64,000 bases of DNA, taken from Bordetella petrii (lineage in GTDB: Bacteria > Pseudomonadota > Gammaproteobacteria > Burkholderiales > Burkholderiaceae_B). How positions within the stretch are numbered: position 1 is the stretch's first letter; every line of letters begins with the position of its first letter. The position numbers and the translations under genes were made by a program. Positions 50,748 through 59,376 of this stretch are shown here, in pieces. Location of the stretch: assembly GCF_000067205.1 (NCBI RefSeq), contig NC_010170.1, forward strand, positions 1,984,001 to 2,048,000, given 5' to 3'. Below the pieces are notes generated by a model. That model had not been told where the DNA came from and did not search any database. It saw nothing but the letters and a program-made list of their open reading frames with translations.

Positions 50748-50769
50748 ATAAAAAGTGATATGTTTTTAT
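50748..50769. promoter_or_regulatory. Putative LysR operator, ATAAAAA-N8-TTTTTAT
   Basis: A perfect 7-bp inverted repeat around 8 bp in the 97-bp divergent region between the Bug and LysR genes; it contains T-N11-A pairs, as LysR-type boxes do. AT-rich sequence makes chance symmetry easier, so moderate confidence. Confidence 0.5.
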
Positions 50770-50800
50770 ATAACGATAACTTTATGTTTGATGTTTGCCG

Positions 50801-51733
50801 ATGCCCGAAGCGATCGAACCCGACCACCTGGTGGCCAGGCTGCGCTTTCGCCACCTGCGCCTGCTGACCGAGGTGCAGGCCCGTGGCAGCCTGCGGGCCG
50901 CCGCGCAGGCGCTGAACCTGACGCAACCGGCGTTGAGCAAGGCGCTGACCGAAATCGAGCATGCATTCGGCTTCGCGCTGTTCGCGCGCGGGGCCCGAGG
51001 CCTGACGCCCACCGCGCAGGGACAGGTAGTGCTGCGGGGGGCCGGCCTGCTGCTGCGGGAGCTGACCCATGTGCGGGCCGAGGCCGCCGCGGCTTCCCGC
51101 TATGAAGCCAGCGTCCGCATCGGCGCGCCGCCGTTCGTGGCGCAGGTGTACCTGCCCGACGTCATCGGCAGGCTGGTGCAAGGACAGACGCCGGTGCGCG
51201 TGCAATTGCTGGAAGAGCGGGTGCCGGCGTTGATCGCGGCGCTGCGGCGCGGCGAACTGGATGCGCTGGTGACGACGTTTCCGCGGCAGATGCTGGCGCA
51301 GGACGCGGGCGCGCTGCAGGCCATCAAGCTGTTCGCGGTGCAGTTCGCCGTAATGGCCCCGGCCGGGCATGCACTGACGCGCGCGCGCCGCGTCGGCTGG
51401 GCGCGCCTGTCACAAGAGCCATGGGTGATGCCGGGGGTAGATTCGATGGGTCGCAAGCTCATCGAGCAATGCTTTGCGCAAGCCGGGCTGCCCGCGCCGC
51501 TGCCGGTGGTGGAGTCAAGCAGCCCGACCACCAGCATCCAGCTCGTGGCGGCGGGGTTGGGCATAGGCGTCGTGCCGGACGTGGCGCTGTTGCAGCACGG
51601 CGCGTTCCGGGCGGGGGCCGTCAAGCCGGTGCGCGTGATGCCAGCGCCACCGGCCAGCGCGGTGGCGCTGATCTGCCGAAGCGGGCCCCGCAACCCCCGC
51701 GTGGCGCTGCTGGAGCGGGCGCTGGGGCTGTAG
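50801..51733 (+). CDS. LysR-family transcriptional regulator
   Basis: 310 residues from ATG 50801 (MPEAIEPDHLV). N-terminal helix-turn-helix FRHLRLLTEVQARGSLRAAA then LNLTQPALSKALTEIE (~16-60); C-terminal effector domain. Encoded divergently from the Bug-CaiB-MaoC operon, the standard arrangement for its regulator, with the inducer probably a substrate or CoA ester of that route. Confidence 0.92.
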   Translation: MPEAIEPDHLVARLRFRHLRLLTEVQARGSLRAAAQALNLTQPALSKALTEIEHAFGFALFARGARGLTPTAQGQVVLRGAGLLLRELTHVRAEAAAASRYEASVRIGAPPFVAQVYLPDVIGRLVQGQTPVRVQLLEERVPALIAALRRGELDALVTTFPRQMLAQDAGALQAIKLFAVQFAVMAPAGHALTRARRVGWARLSQEPWVMPGVDSMGRKLIEQCFAQAGLPAPLPVVESSSPTTSIQLVAAGLGIGVVPDVALLQHGAFRAGAVKPVRVMPAPPASAVALICRSGPRNPRVALLERALGL

Positions 51734-51750
51734 CGGGGCGGGTAAACGGA

Positions 51751-52023
51751 TCAGGCCGAAGGCGGCACGAACCCCTGGGCTTCGACGCTGCCATCTTCGA
51801 ACAGATAGCGTTCCATTTGCTGCTGCAGATATTTGCGCGCGCGGGCGTCGGCCAGGTTCAGACGGTTTTCGTTGACCAGGCGGGTTTGCACCTGTTTCCA
51901 GTCTTCCCAGGCTTCCTTGGAAATGTTCTGCCAGATGCGGGTGCCCAGCTCGCCAGGGTAGGGGGGGAAGTCCAGGCCTTCGGCTTCGCGTTTCAGTTTG
52001 GCACAGTTGACGGTACGGGACAT
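51751..52023 (-). CDS. yggX: Fe(2+)-trafficking / oxidative damage protection protein YggX
   Basis: 90 residues, the YggX length. MSRTVNCAKLKREAEGLDFP and YPGELGTRIWQNISKEAWEDW contain the single conserved Cys (C7) and the signature helix. Protects Fe-S proteins. ATG 52023 chosen; 12 further codons upstream are not family-like. Convergent with the LysR gene, 17 nt apart. Confidence 0.95.
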   Translation of the reverse strand: MSRTVNCAKLKREAEGLDFPPYPGELGTRIWQNISKEAWEDWKQVQTRLVNENRLNLADARARKYLQQQMERYLFEDGSVEAQGFVPPSA

Positions 52024-52108
52024 GGTGGTGCTGCCGGTATCAAGTGGTGGAAATGCCATTTTAGCGGGCTGCCGCGGCTATTGGGGTTTGCGTCGTTCTA
52101 CCAGCCCC

Positions 52109-52241
52109 GTCCCGCGGCGACCGGGCGAGCGGTGTCGGCGCACGTGGGTCGGGCTCGGGCGCATGCAGGCGCCCTCGGCCTGCTGCGCAGGCTGCCCCGG
52201 CGCCCAACGCGCCGACACCGCTCGCCCGGACGCCGCGGGAC
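52109..52241 (+). repeat. Large structured hairpin repeat, copy B
   Basis: Arms 52109-52141 and 52209-52241 (33 nt) pair at 32 positions with one A/A mismatch. The 67-nt core is nearly the same as the reverse complement of copy A (6279-6347): it shares GTCGGGCTCGGGCGCATGCA and GCCTGCTGCGCAGGCT, and holds the same two inner hairpins at 52157-52174 and 52178-52192. The arms have little similarity to those of copy A outside the ~8 bp next to the core. Confidence 0.8.
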
Positions 52242-52275
52242 TGCGATAGTTGAATGCGAACCACCGTAGCGCCAT

Positions 52276-52290
52276 CGGTGTCAGACACCG
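52276..52290. repeat. Palindrome CGGTGTCAGACACCG
   Basis: Perfect 7-bp arms around one base; the inner 13 bp also occur at 36842-36854. Located 22 nt after the argA coding end, so possibly linked to termination. Confidence 0.55.
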
Positions 52291-52312
52291 ACGTATGCAG
52301 ATTGCTCGCCGG

Positions 52313-53671
52313 TTACAGTTTTTTGATGAAGACCAGGCTGTTGCGTGAGCGGTTGTAGTTGTTCTGCTTGTCGCGCGGCAGGTCGGCGACGCCGCCTTGC
52401 ACGAAGCCGCGCTTCATGAACCAGTGCGAAGTGCGGGTGGTCAGCACGAACAGGCGGCGCGCGCCCATGGCGCGGGCGCGGGACTCCATGTGGCGCAGCA
52501 GAATCTCGCCTTCGCCCGAGCCCTGCCATTCGGGATGCACGATCAGGCAGGCCATTTCGGCCATGTGCTCGTCGGGGTAGGGGTGCAGGGCGGCGCAGCC
52601 GTAGATGACGCCGTCGTGCTCCAGCACGGTGAAGCGCTCGACCTCGCGTTCGATGACGCTGCGCGGGCGTGGCACCAGGGTGCCGTCGGCTTCCAGAGGT
52701 TCGATCAGGCTCAGGATGGCGCCCACGTCGTCGAGCGTGGCGGGGCGCAGGTCGTCCAGGGTGTCTTCGACCACCATGGTGCCCACGCCGTCGTGGGTGA
52801 AGATTTCGAGCAGCACGCTGCCGTCCAGGGCGTAGGGCACCAGGTGCGCGCGCGCCACGCCGCGCTTGACCGCCAGCGAGGCATGGCGCAGGTAGAACGC
52901 GGTGTCCTCGTCCAGCTCGCCCTTTTGCAACAGGGCGTCGGCGTCGACGCGCGCCAGCTCGGTATCCACCGCGCCGTCGGGGGCCAGCACGCCGGGCGAG
53001 CTGGACAGGAAAATCAGTTTCTCGGCGCGCAGCGCCACCGCCACGCTGGTGGCCAGCTCTTCCATGGCCAGGTTGAAGGCGTCGCCCGTGGGCGAGAAGC
53101 CCAGCGGCGACAGCAGCACCACCGACGAGCCTTTTTCTATGGCGAACTTCAGGGCGTCGACGTCGATCTTGCGAACCTGGCCGGTATGTTTGTAGTCGAT
53201 GCCGTCGACCACGCCCGTGGGGCGCGCGGTGACGAAATTGCCCGAAATGACGCGAATGTGCGAATGCGACATCGGCGTGTTGGGCAGGCCCTGGCTGAAG
53301 GCAGCCTCGATGTCCAGGCGGATTTCGCCGGCGGCTTCCTTGGCGCATTCCAGCGCGGCCGGGTCGGTAGGGGCCAGGCCACGGTCGAATTGCTGGGTAT
53401 AGCCTTTCAGGCGCAGCTGTTCATTGACCTGCGGGCGCGAGCCATGCACCAGCACCAGCCGCACGCCCAGCGCCGACAACAGCGACAGATCTTGCACCAG
53501 CGCATTGAGCGCGCCGGCCTGCACCAGTTCGCCGCCGAACGCCACCACGAAGGTCTTGCCTCGGAACGCATGCACATAAGGAGCAACTTCGCGGAACCAT
53601 CGGACGAATTGCGCGGCGGCGAATTCAGGGGCTTCTTGGGCGGAGACGGTGTCGGGTTCCTGGTCGGGCAT
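52313..53671 (-). CDS. argA: Amino-acid N-acetyltransferase (N-acetylglutamate synthase)
   Basis: First step of arginine synthesis. 452 residues: N-terminal amino-acid-kinase-like domain (FRGKTFVVAFGGELV, VRLVLVHGSRPQVN, VVLLSPLGFSPTGDAFNL) and C-terminal GNAT acetyltransferase domain (MACLIVHPEWQGSGEGEILLRHMESRA) that binds acetyl-CoA. Same domain plan and length as E. coli ArgA. Confidence 0.95.
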   Translation of the reverse strand: MPDQEPDTVSAQEAPEFAAAQFVRWFREVAPYVHAFRGKTFVVAFGGELVQAGALNALVQDLSLLSALGVRLVLVHGSRPQVNEQLRLKGYTQQFDRGLAPTDPAALECAKEAAGEIRLDIEAAFSQGLPNTPMSHSHIRVISGNFVTARPTGVVDGIDYKHTGQVRKIDVDALKFAIEKGSSVVLLSPLGFSPTGDAFNLAMEELATSVAVALRAEKLIFLSSSPGVLAPDGAVDTELARVDADALLQKGELDEDTAFYLRHASLAVKRGVARAHLVPYALDGSVLLEIFTHDGVGTMVVEDTLDDLRPATLDDVGAILSLIEPLEADGTLVPRPRSVIEREVERFTVLEHDGVIYGCAALHPYPDEHMAEMACLIVHPEWQGSGEGEILLRHMESRARAMGARRLFVLTTRTSHWFMKRGFVQGGVADLPRDKQNNYNRSRNSLVFIKKL

Positions 53672-53795
53672 GATGGGCGGATGGGCTTCCTGGGAAATGG
53701 GGCACGCCCCGGGGGCGCGGCCGGCGCCGCCCGCAATGCGGCGGCGCTGGCGGAAATTATATGACCGCGCGCGCCGGCGCGGCGCCGCCGCCGCG

Positions 53796-54575
53796 CTACA
53801 GGGTGCCCGGATACAGCCCGCCGTCCAGCACCAGGTTCTGCCCGGTCATGTAGCCTGCCTGCGCGCTGCACAGGAAGGCGCAGGCGTCGCCGAACTCGGC
53901 CGGGTCGCCGAAGCGGCGCGCGGGGATGCCGGCCTGGCGTTGGGCCATGATGTCCTCGACGCTGCGCCCGGTGTTCTGGGCTGTTTTGAGGGCGGTCTGG
54001 GTCAGGCGGTCGGTGGCGAAGGGGCCGGGCAGCAGGTTGTTGATCGTGACGTTATGCGCGGCCACCTGGCGCGCCAGGCCCGCCACGAAGCCGGTAAGGC
54101 CCGTGCGCGCGCCGTTGGACAGCCCCAGGATATCGATAGGCATCTTCACCGCGGCCGAGGTGATGTTGACGATGCGGCCAAAGCGGCGCTCGATCATCCG
54201 GTCGATGGTGGCGCGGATCAGCTCGATGGGCGTCAGCATGTTGGCGTCCAGCGCGGCGATCCAGTCTTCGCGCGACCACTCGCGGAAATCGCCCGGCTTG
54301 GGGCCGCCGGCATTGGTGACCAGAATGTCGGGGTCGGGGCAGGCCTGCAGCGCGGCCGCGCGGCCGGCGGGCGTGGTGATGTCGGCGGCCACCGTGACGA
54401 CCCGCGCGCCGGTCTGTTGGCGGATGTCGTCCGCCGCCGCTTCGAGGGCTTCGCGGCCGCGCGCCAGCATCACCACCTGTGCCCCTTCGCGCGCCAGCGA
54501 CAGCGCGCAGGCGCGGCCCAGGCCCTTGCTCGATGCACACACCAGGGCGCGCTTGCCCTCGATTCCCAGATCCAT
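53796..54575 (-). CDS. SDR-family protein with altered catalytic motif
   Basis: 259 residues of Rossmann fold: ASSKGLGRACALSLAREGA (cofactor loop) and LVTNAGGPKPGDF (NAG motif). Where SDRs have Y-x-x-x-K the sequence is ILGLSNGARTGLTGF: Ser replaces Tyr and Arg replaces Lys. The upstream Ser (ITSAAVK) is kept. A family of such FabG-like proteins exists, so it may be a non-classical reductase or a binding protein. ATG 54575 is preferred over 54611. Divergent from hrpA. Confidence 0.85.
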   Translation of the reverse strand: MDLGIEGKRALVCASSKGLGRACALSLAREGAQVVMLARGREALEAAADDIRQQTGARVVTVAADITTPAGRAAALQACPDPDILVTNAGGPKPGDFREWSREDWIAALDANMLTPIELIRATIDRMIERRFGRIVNITSAAVKMPIDILGLSNGARTGLTGFVAGLARQVAAHNVTINNLLPGPFATDRLTQTALKTAQNTGRSVEDIMAQRQAGIPARRFGDPAEFGDACAFLCSAQAGYMTGQNLVLDGGLYPGTL

Positions 54576-54621
54576 TGCTTTGCTCCTGTGGCGGCCGCCC
54601 GGCGGCGGCATCGCAAGTTTT

Positions 54622-54627
54622 TATAAT
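54622..54627 (+). promoter_or_regulatory. Probable -10 element of hrpA
   Basis: Perfect TATAAT (54622-54627), 24 nt before the hrpA ATG; no good -35 is seen at 16-18 bp upstream. Confidence 0.5.
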
Positions 54628-54651
54628 AGGCGTTCAGAGGATAATCCGTAC

Positions 54652-57600
54652 ATGCCCGAAGTCTCCCGCCCGTCCGCGCGCGGCGCCGCGCCGCGCCCCG
54701 AGCGACCCATCCCCGCCATTGCCTATCCCGAAGACCTGCCCGTCAGCGCCCGACGGGCCGAGATCGCGCGCGCCATCGCCGGCCACCAGGTGGTGATCGT
54801 CAGTGGCGAGACCGGCTCGGGCAAGACCACCCAACTGCCCAAGATCTGCCTGGAACTCGGCCGCGGCCGCCAGCGCATGATCGGCCACACCCAGCCGCGG
54901 CGCCTGGCCGCCACGTCGGTCGCCAAGCGCATCGCCGAAGAGCTGAACACGCCGCTGGGCGAAGTGGTGGGGTACCAGGTGCGCTTTAACGACCGCACCG
55001 GACCCAATGCCTCGGTCAAGCTGATGACCGACGGCATTTTGCTGGCCGAGTCGCAGCGCGACCCGCTGCTGCGCCGCTACGACACCCTGATCATCGACGA
55101 GGCGCACGAGCGCAGCCTGAACATCGATTTCCTGCTGGGCTACCTGAAGCAACTGCTGCCGCGGCGCCCGGACCTGAAAGTCATCATCACCTCGGCCACC
55201 ATCGACGCCGAGCGCTTCGCGCGGCATTTCGCGGCGTCCGAAGACCGCCCCGCGCCCGTCATCGAAGTGTCGGGGCGGCTGTATCCGGTGGAAGTGCGCT
55301 ATCGCCCGGTGCGGCAGGACGACGCCGAAGAACCCTCCGGCGGCCGGCCGAACCGCGAACGCCTGGCCGGCGACGAAGAGCGCGACCTCATCGACGCCAT
55401 TGTCGATGCGGTGGACGAGTGCGCGCGCCATGGCCCTGGCGACGTGCTGGTGTTCCTGCCGGGCGAACGCGAGATCCGCGAATCGGCCGAGGCGCTGCGC
55501 AAGCGTCATCCCGCCGGCACCGAAGTCTTGCCGCTGTATGCCCGCCTGTCGCAGGCCGAGCAAGAGCAGATTTTCCATCCGCGTACCAATGCGCGCCGCA
55601 TCGTGCTGGCCACCAACGTGGCCGAGACCTCGCTCACCGTGCCGGGCATCCGCTTCGTGGTCGACAGCGGCCTGGCGCGCATCAAGCGCTATTCGTGGCG
55701 CAACAAGGTCGAGCAGCTGCGCATCGAACCCATCAGCCGGGCCTCGGCCAACCAGCGCGCAGGCCGCTGCGGGCGGGTGGGGCCGGGCGTGTGCATCCGC
55801 CTGTACGACGAACAGGACTTCGACGCGCGCGCGGCGTTTACCGACCCCGAGGTGCTGCGCTCATCGCTGGCCTCGGTGATTCTGCGCATGAAGTCGCTCA
55901 AGCTCGACGACATCGAGCAGTTTCCGTTCGTCGAGGCGCCGCCCGGGCGCGCCATCGCCGACGGCTACCACCTGCTGCAAGAGCTGGGCGCCATCGAGCT
56001 GGCCACGCCGGCGGCCGACGAGACCCCCGAGGCCGCCGACGGCGCGCGCGCCGGCTCGGCCTTCGTGCTGACCCGTACCGGCCACGAGCTGGCCAAGCTG
56101 CCGGTCGACCCGCGCATCGGCCGCATGATCCTCGCCGCCCGCGAGCACCAGTGCCTGGCCGAAATGCTGATCATCGCCTCGGCGCTGTCGGTGCAAGATC
56201 CGCGCGACCGCCCCATGGCCGAGCGCGAGGCGGCCGAGGCCGCGCACGCCAAGTTTGCCGACGACAAGTCCGAGTTCGTGTCGTTCCTGAAACTGTGGCG
56301 CTGGTATGGCGAACAGGTGCAGCACAAGGCCTCGCAGCGCAAGCTGGTGGCGCTGCTGCGCCAGAATTTCCTGTCGCCGGTCCGGCTGCGCGAATGGCAC
56401 GACGTGCATACGCAGTTGGCGGCGCTGGTGGGCGAACAGGGCTGGCGCCTGAACCAGTCCGAGGCAACCTACGAGCAACTGCACCTGGCCCTGCTGTCGG
56501 GGCTGCTGGGCAACATCGGTTTCAAGGGCGAAGAGGGCGGCCTTTACCGGGGCGCGCGCGACATCCGCTTTCACATTCACCCGGGATCGCGCCTGGCCAA
56601 GAAAGGCGGGCGCTGGATCATGGCCGCCGAACTGGTCGAAACCACGCGGCTGTATGCGCGCTGCGTGGCGCGCATCGAGCCTACCTGGCTGGAACGCGTC
56701 GCCGCCCATCTGCTGCGCCGCAACTGGTCGGACCCGCGCTGGGAAAAAAAGGCCGGCCAGGTGGTGGCCAACGAACGCGCCACGCTGTACGGGCTGGTGG
56801 TGTACGCCGGCCGCCGCGTCCACTACGGGCGCGTCAACCCGCAGCATGCGCGCGAATTGTTCATCCGCCAGGCGCTGGTGCCGGGCGACATCGATACGCG
56901 CCTGCCGTTCGTGGCGCACAACCGCAAGCTTATCGCGGGCATCGAAAAACTCGAACACCAGTCGCGCCGGCCGGACATCCTGGTGGACGACGAACTCATC
57001 TACGCGTTCTACGACCGCCAGCTGCCGCCAGACATTTCGCAGACCGCCTCGCTGGAAAAGTGGGTGCACGGGCTGGACAAGGCTTCTGCCGCCGCGCTGA
57101 TGCTCACGCGCGACGAGCTCATGCGCCACGAGGCGGCCGGCGTCACCACGGACGTGTTTCCCAAGCAGGTCGAGTGGCAGGGCGTGTCCATGCCGCTGGA
57201 CTATCATTTCGAGCCGGGCTCGCCGCGCGACGGCGTGACGCTGTCCGTGCCGCTGTTCGCGCTGAACCAGATCGACTCGGCTCGCTGCGAGTGGCTGGTG
57301 CCCGGCATGCTGAAAGAAAAAGTGCACCTGCTGCTGAAGTCGCTGCCGCAGAAGCTGCGCCGCCATTGCGTGCCGCTGCCCGATTATGCGGCCGGCTTCT
57401 ATGAACGCTGGTACGAGCGCCTGGACGATCCGCAGCGCGGCCTGGTGGACGCCCTGATCGCCGACATGTGGTCACAGGTGCAAGTGCGGCCCGCGCCAGG
57501 CGATTTCAAGCTCGAGACGCTGCCCGCGCACTTGTTCATGAATTTCAAGGTGGTCGATGAGCACGGCCGCATGCTGGCGGCCGGCCGCAACCTGGCGCAG

Positions 57601-58533
57601 CTCAAGGCCGAATTCGGCAAGCAGGCGCAGGCCACGTTCCAGCAGCTGGCGGTACGCGACACCGAGGTGGCGCAGGCGCTGGCGCACGAGAACCTCACGT
57701 CGTGGTCGTTCGGCCCGCTGCCCGAAATCATGGAGATCAAGCGCAAGGGGCAGTCGGTGATCGGCTATCCGGCACTGGTCGACCGGGGCGCGCATTGCGA
57801 TCTGGACGTTTTCGACGACCCGGACGAGGCGCGCCGCCTACATCGCGCCGGGCTGCTGAAGCTGTTCCGGCTGGGCCTGCGCGAGCAGGTGAAATTCCTT
57901 GAGAAGAACCTGCCCGACCTGACCAAGATGAGCATGTTCTACATGAATCTGGGCACACAGGAGGAATTGCGCGACCAGATCATCGATTGCGCCGTGGCCC
58001 AGGCATGCCTGGCCGAGCCATGGCCGGCCAATGCCGAAGAATTCGAGGCCCGACGCCAGGAGGGCAAGGGCCGCCTGGGGCTGCTGGCGCAGGAAGCCGC
58101 GCGCCTGGCGTACGCGGTTCTCACAGAATACGGCGCGGTGCAGCGCAAGCTACCGCAAGCCAAACCGCACGCCGCGGCCTATACCGACCTGCAGCAGCAA
58201 ATCGCCGCGTTGATGCCCAAGTGGTTCGTGCGCGATACGCCGCACGCGCAACTGGCGCATTACCCGCGCTACCTGAAGGCGGCGGTGGCGCGCATCGACA
58301 AGCTGCGCGCCGATCCGGCGCGCGATACACGGCTGATGGCCGAGATGGCACCGCTGCTGACCCAGTACCAGCGGGCCCGTGCCGCCCTGAAAGGCGCCCT
58401 GGACCCGCGCCTGGACGAATTCCGCTGGTTGCTGGAAGAGCTGCGGGTGGCGCTGTTCGCCCAGGAACTGCGCACGCCTATGCCGGTGTCGGTGAAACGG
58501 CTGTTGAAAGCATGGGAGTCGATGCGCAGGTAG
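54652..58533 (+). CDS. hrpA: ATP-dependent DEAH-box RNA helicase HrpA
   Basis: 1293 residues, normal for HrpA. Walker A GETGSGKT (52-59), DEAH (149-152, IIDEAHERSLNIDF), ITSATIDAERFARHF, and motif VI region NQRAGRCGRVGPGVCIRLY; then the helicase-associated and OB-fold domains and the long HrpA C-terminal DUF3418 region (FMNFKVVDEHGRMLAAGRNL). Acts in rescue of stalled translation and mRNA processing. ATG 54652 begins the family N-terminus; the frame is open upstream only as shadow of the SDR gene. Confidence 0.96.
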   Translation: MPEVSRPSARGAAPRPERPIPAIAYPEDLPVSARRAEIARAIAGHQVVIVSGETGSGKTTQLPKICLELGRGRQRMIGHTQPRRLAATSVAKRIAEELNTPLGEVVGYQVRFNDRTGPNASVKLMTDGILLAESQRDPLLRRYDTLIIDEAHERSLNIDFLLGYLKQLLPRRPDLKVIITSATIDAERFARHFAASEDRPAPVIEVSGRLYPVEVRYRPVRQDDAEEPSGGRPNRERLAGDEERDLIDAIVDAVDECARHGPGDVLVFLPGEREIRESAEALRKRHPAGTEVLPLYARLSQAEQEQIFHPRTNARRIVLATNVAETSLTVPGIRFVVDSGLARIKRYSWRNKVEQLRIEPISRASANQRAGRCGRVGPGVCIRLYDEQDFDARAAFTDPEVLRSSLASVILRMKSLKLDDIEQFPFVEAPPGRAIADGYHLLQELGAIELATPAADETPEAADGARAGSAFVLTRTGHELAKLPVDPRIGRMILAAREHQCLAEMLIIASALSVQDPRDRPMAEREAAEAAHAKFADDKSEFVSFLKLWRWYGEQVQHKASQRKLVALLRQNFLSPVRLREWHDVHTQLAALVGEQGWRLNQSEATYEQLHLALLSGLLGNIGFKGEEGGLYRGARDIRFHIHPGSRLAKKGGRWIMAAELVETTRLYARCVARIEPTWLERVAAHLLRRNWSDPRWEKKAGQVVANERATLYGLVVYAGRRVHYGRVNPQHARELFIRQALVPGDIDTRLPFVAHNRKLIAGIEKLEHQSRRPDILVDDELIYAFYDRQLPPDISQTASLEKWVHGLDKASAAALMLTRDELMRHEAAGVTTDVFPKQVEWQGVSMPLDYHFEPGSPRDGVTLSVPLFALNQIDSARCEWLVPGMLKEKVHLLLKSLPQKLRRHCVPLPDYAAGFYERWYERLDDPQRGLVDALIADMWSQVQVRPAPGDFKLETLPAHLFMNFKVVDEHGRMLAAGRNLAQLKAEFGKQAQATFQQLAVRDTEVAQALAHENLTSWSFGPLPEIMEIKRKGQSVIGYPALVDRGAHCDLDVFDDPDEARRLHRAGLLKLFRLGLREQVKFLEKNLPDLTKMSMFYMNLGTQEELRDQIIDCAVAQACLAEPWPANAEEFEARRQEGKGRLGLLAQEAARLAYAVLTEYGAVQRKLPQAKPHAAAYTDLQQQIAALMPKWFVRDTPHAQLAHYPRYLKAAVARIDKLRADPARDTRLMAEMAPLLTQYQRARAALKGALDPRLDEFRWLLEELRVALFAQELRTPMPVSVKRLLKAWESMRR

Positions 58534-58584
58534 CGCCGCGCCTGTGGAGGCCGACCCTTTAAACCTGTCAGATCAACGGCGACG

Positions 58585-59265
58585 TCATTCCTGCAGCGTC
58601 GTCTTGTCGACCAGTTCATCCTTGCCGTAGAACTTCACGCCGATGTGGATGCGGTCGCGCCCCTGCGAGCGGCGATGCCGGTTGGTGTCGCGCAGCGAAT
58701 AGACGCACCCGCAGTATTCCTGCTGGTAGAAGTTCTCGCGCTTGGAGATTTCGATCATGCGCTGCGAGCCGCCGCCCTTGCGCCAGTTGTAGGTCCAGTA
58801 GACCAGGTCGTCGTAGCGGGCCGCGGCGCGTTCGCCGCAGCCGTTGATCTGGTTCATGTCCTTCCAGCGGGAAATGCCCAGCGAGCTGGTGATGGTGTCG
58901 AAACCGTGCTCGTGGGCGTACAGCGCCGTGCGCTCGAAGCGCATGTCGAAGCACACCGTGCAGCGTTCGCCACGCTCGGGGGAGTTTTCAAGCCCCTTGA
59001 CCCGCTCGAACCAGTTGTCCATGTCGTAGTCGGCGTCGATGAACTCGATGCCGTGCTGTTCGGCGAAGCGGATGTTTTCCTGCTTGCGGATCTCGTACTC
59101 TTTGACCGGATGGATGTTCGGGTTGTAGAAGAAAATGGAGTAGTCGATGCCCGATGCCTGCATGGCTTCCATGACTTCGCCGGAACAGGGCGCGCAGCAC
59201 GAGTGCAGCAGCACCTTGCTGCGGCCGGCGGGCAATTCGAGTTTGGGGCGCACGAGCTGGGACAT
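58585..59265 (-). CDS. queH: Epoxyqueuosine reductase QueH
   Basis: Last step of queuosine synthesis in tRNA, in the Fe-S type distinct from QueG. 226 residues with HSCCAPCSGEVMEAM (C23, C24, C27), NPNIHPVKEYEIRKQEN, RCTVCFDMRFERTA and QQEYCGCVYSLRDTN, which supply the cluster and active-site cysteines. ATG 59265 (MSQLVRP) chosen; upstream frame is not conserved in type. Convergent with hrpA. Confidence 0.94.
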   Translation of the reverse strand: MSQLVRPKLELPAGRSKVLLHSCCAPCSGEVMEAMQASGIDYSIFFYNPNIHPVKEYEIRKQENIRFAEQHGIEFIDADYDMDNWFERVKGLENSPERGERCTVCFDMRFERTALYAHEHGFDTITSSLGISRWKDMNQINGCGERAAARYDDLVYWTYNWRKGGGSQRMIEISKRENFYQQEYCGCVYSLRDTNRHRRSQGRDRIHIGVKFYGKDELVDKTTLQE

Positions 59266-59376
59266 GGAAAAAACGTGTTGCAGCGGTAAAACCCTTATTT
59301 TACGCCCACTTGCGGTCGGGGCGGCGGGCGGCCCAAGCCAGCGCCAAGCCAGCATTAAGCCCGCCCCAGGCTGGCC

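Larger units (their letters stand above)
52024..52312. other. Repeat-bearing spacer between yggX and argA
   Basis: 289 bp without a gene: hairpin repeat copy B (52109-52241) and the 15-bp palindrome CGGTGTCAGACACCG (52276-52290), the latter shared with the repeat region upstream of potF. Both flanking genes are on the minus strand, so the spacer lies between the argA stop and the yggX start, and any yggX promoter must be here. Confidence 0.65.

Noticed and set aside
47927..51370. Very long open frame on the minus strand (1147 codons)
   Set aside because: It is an alternative-frame shadow of the CaiB, Bug and MaoC genes in GC-rich DNA; its translation is Arg/Ala/Gly-rich without domains, and it crosses the divergent LysR promoter region.
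53926..54651. N-terminal extension of hrpA by 242 codons
   Set aside because: The extension is antisense to the SDR gene and HrpA family sequence begins at ATG 54652.
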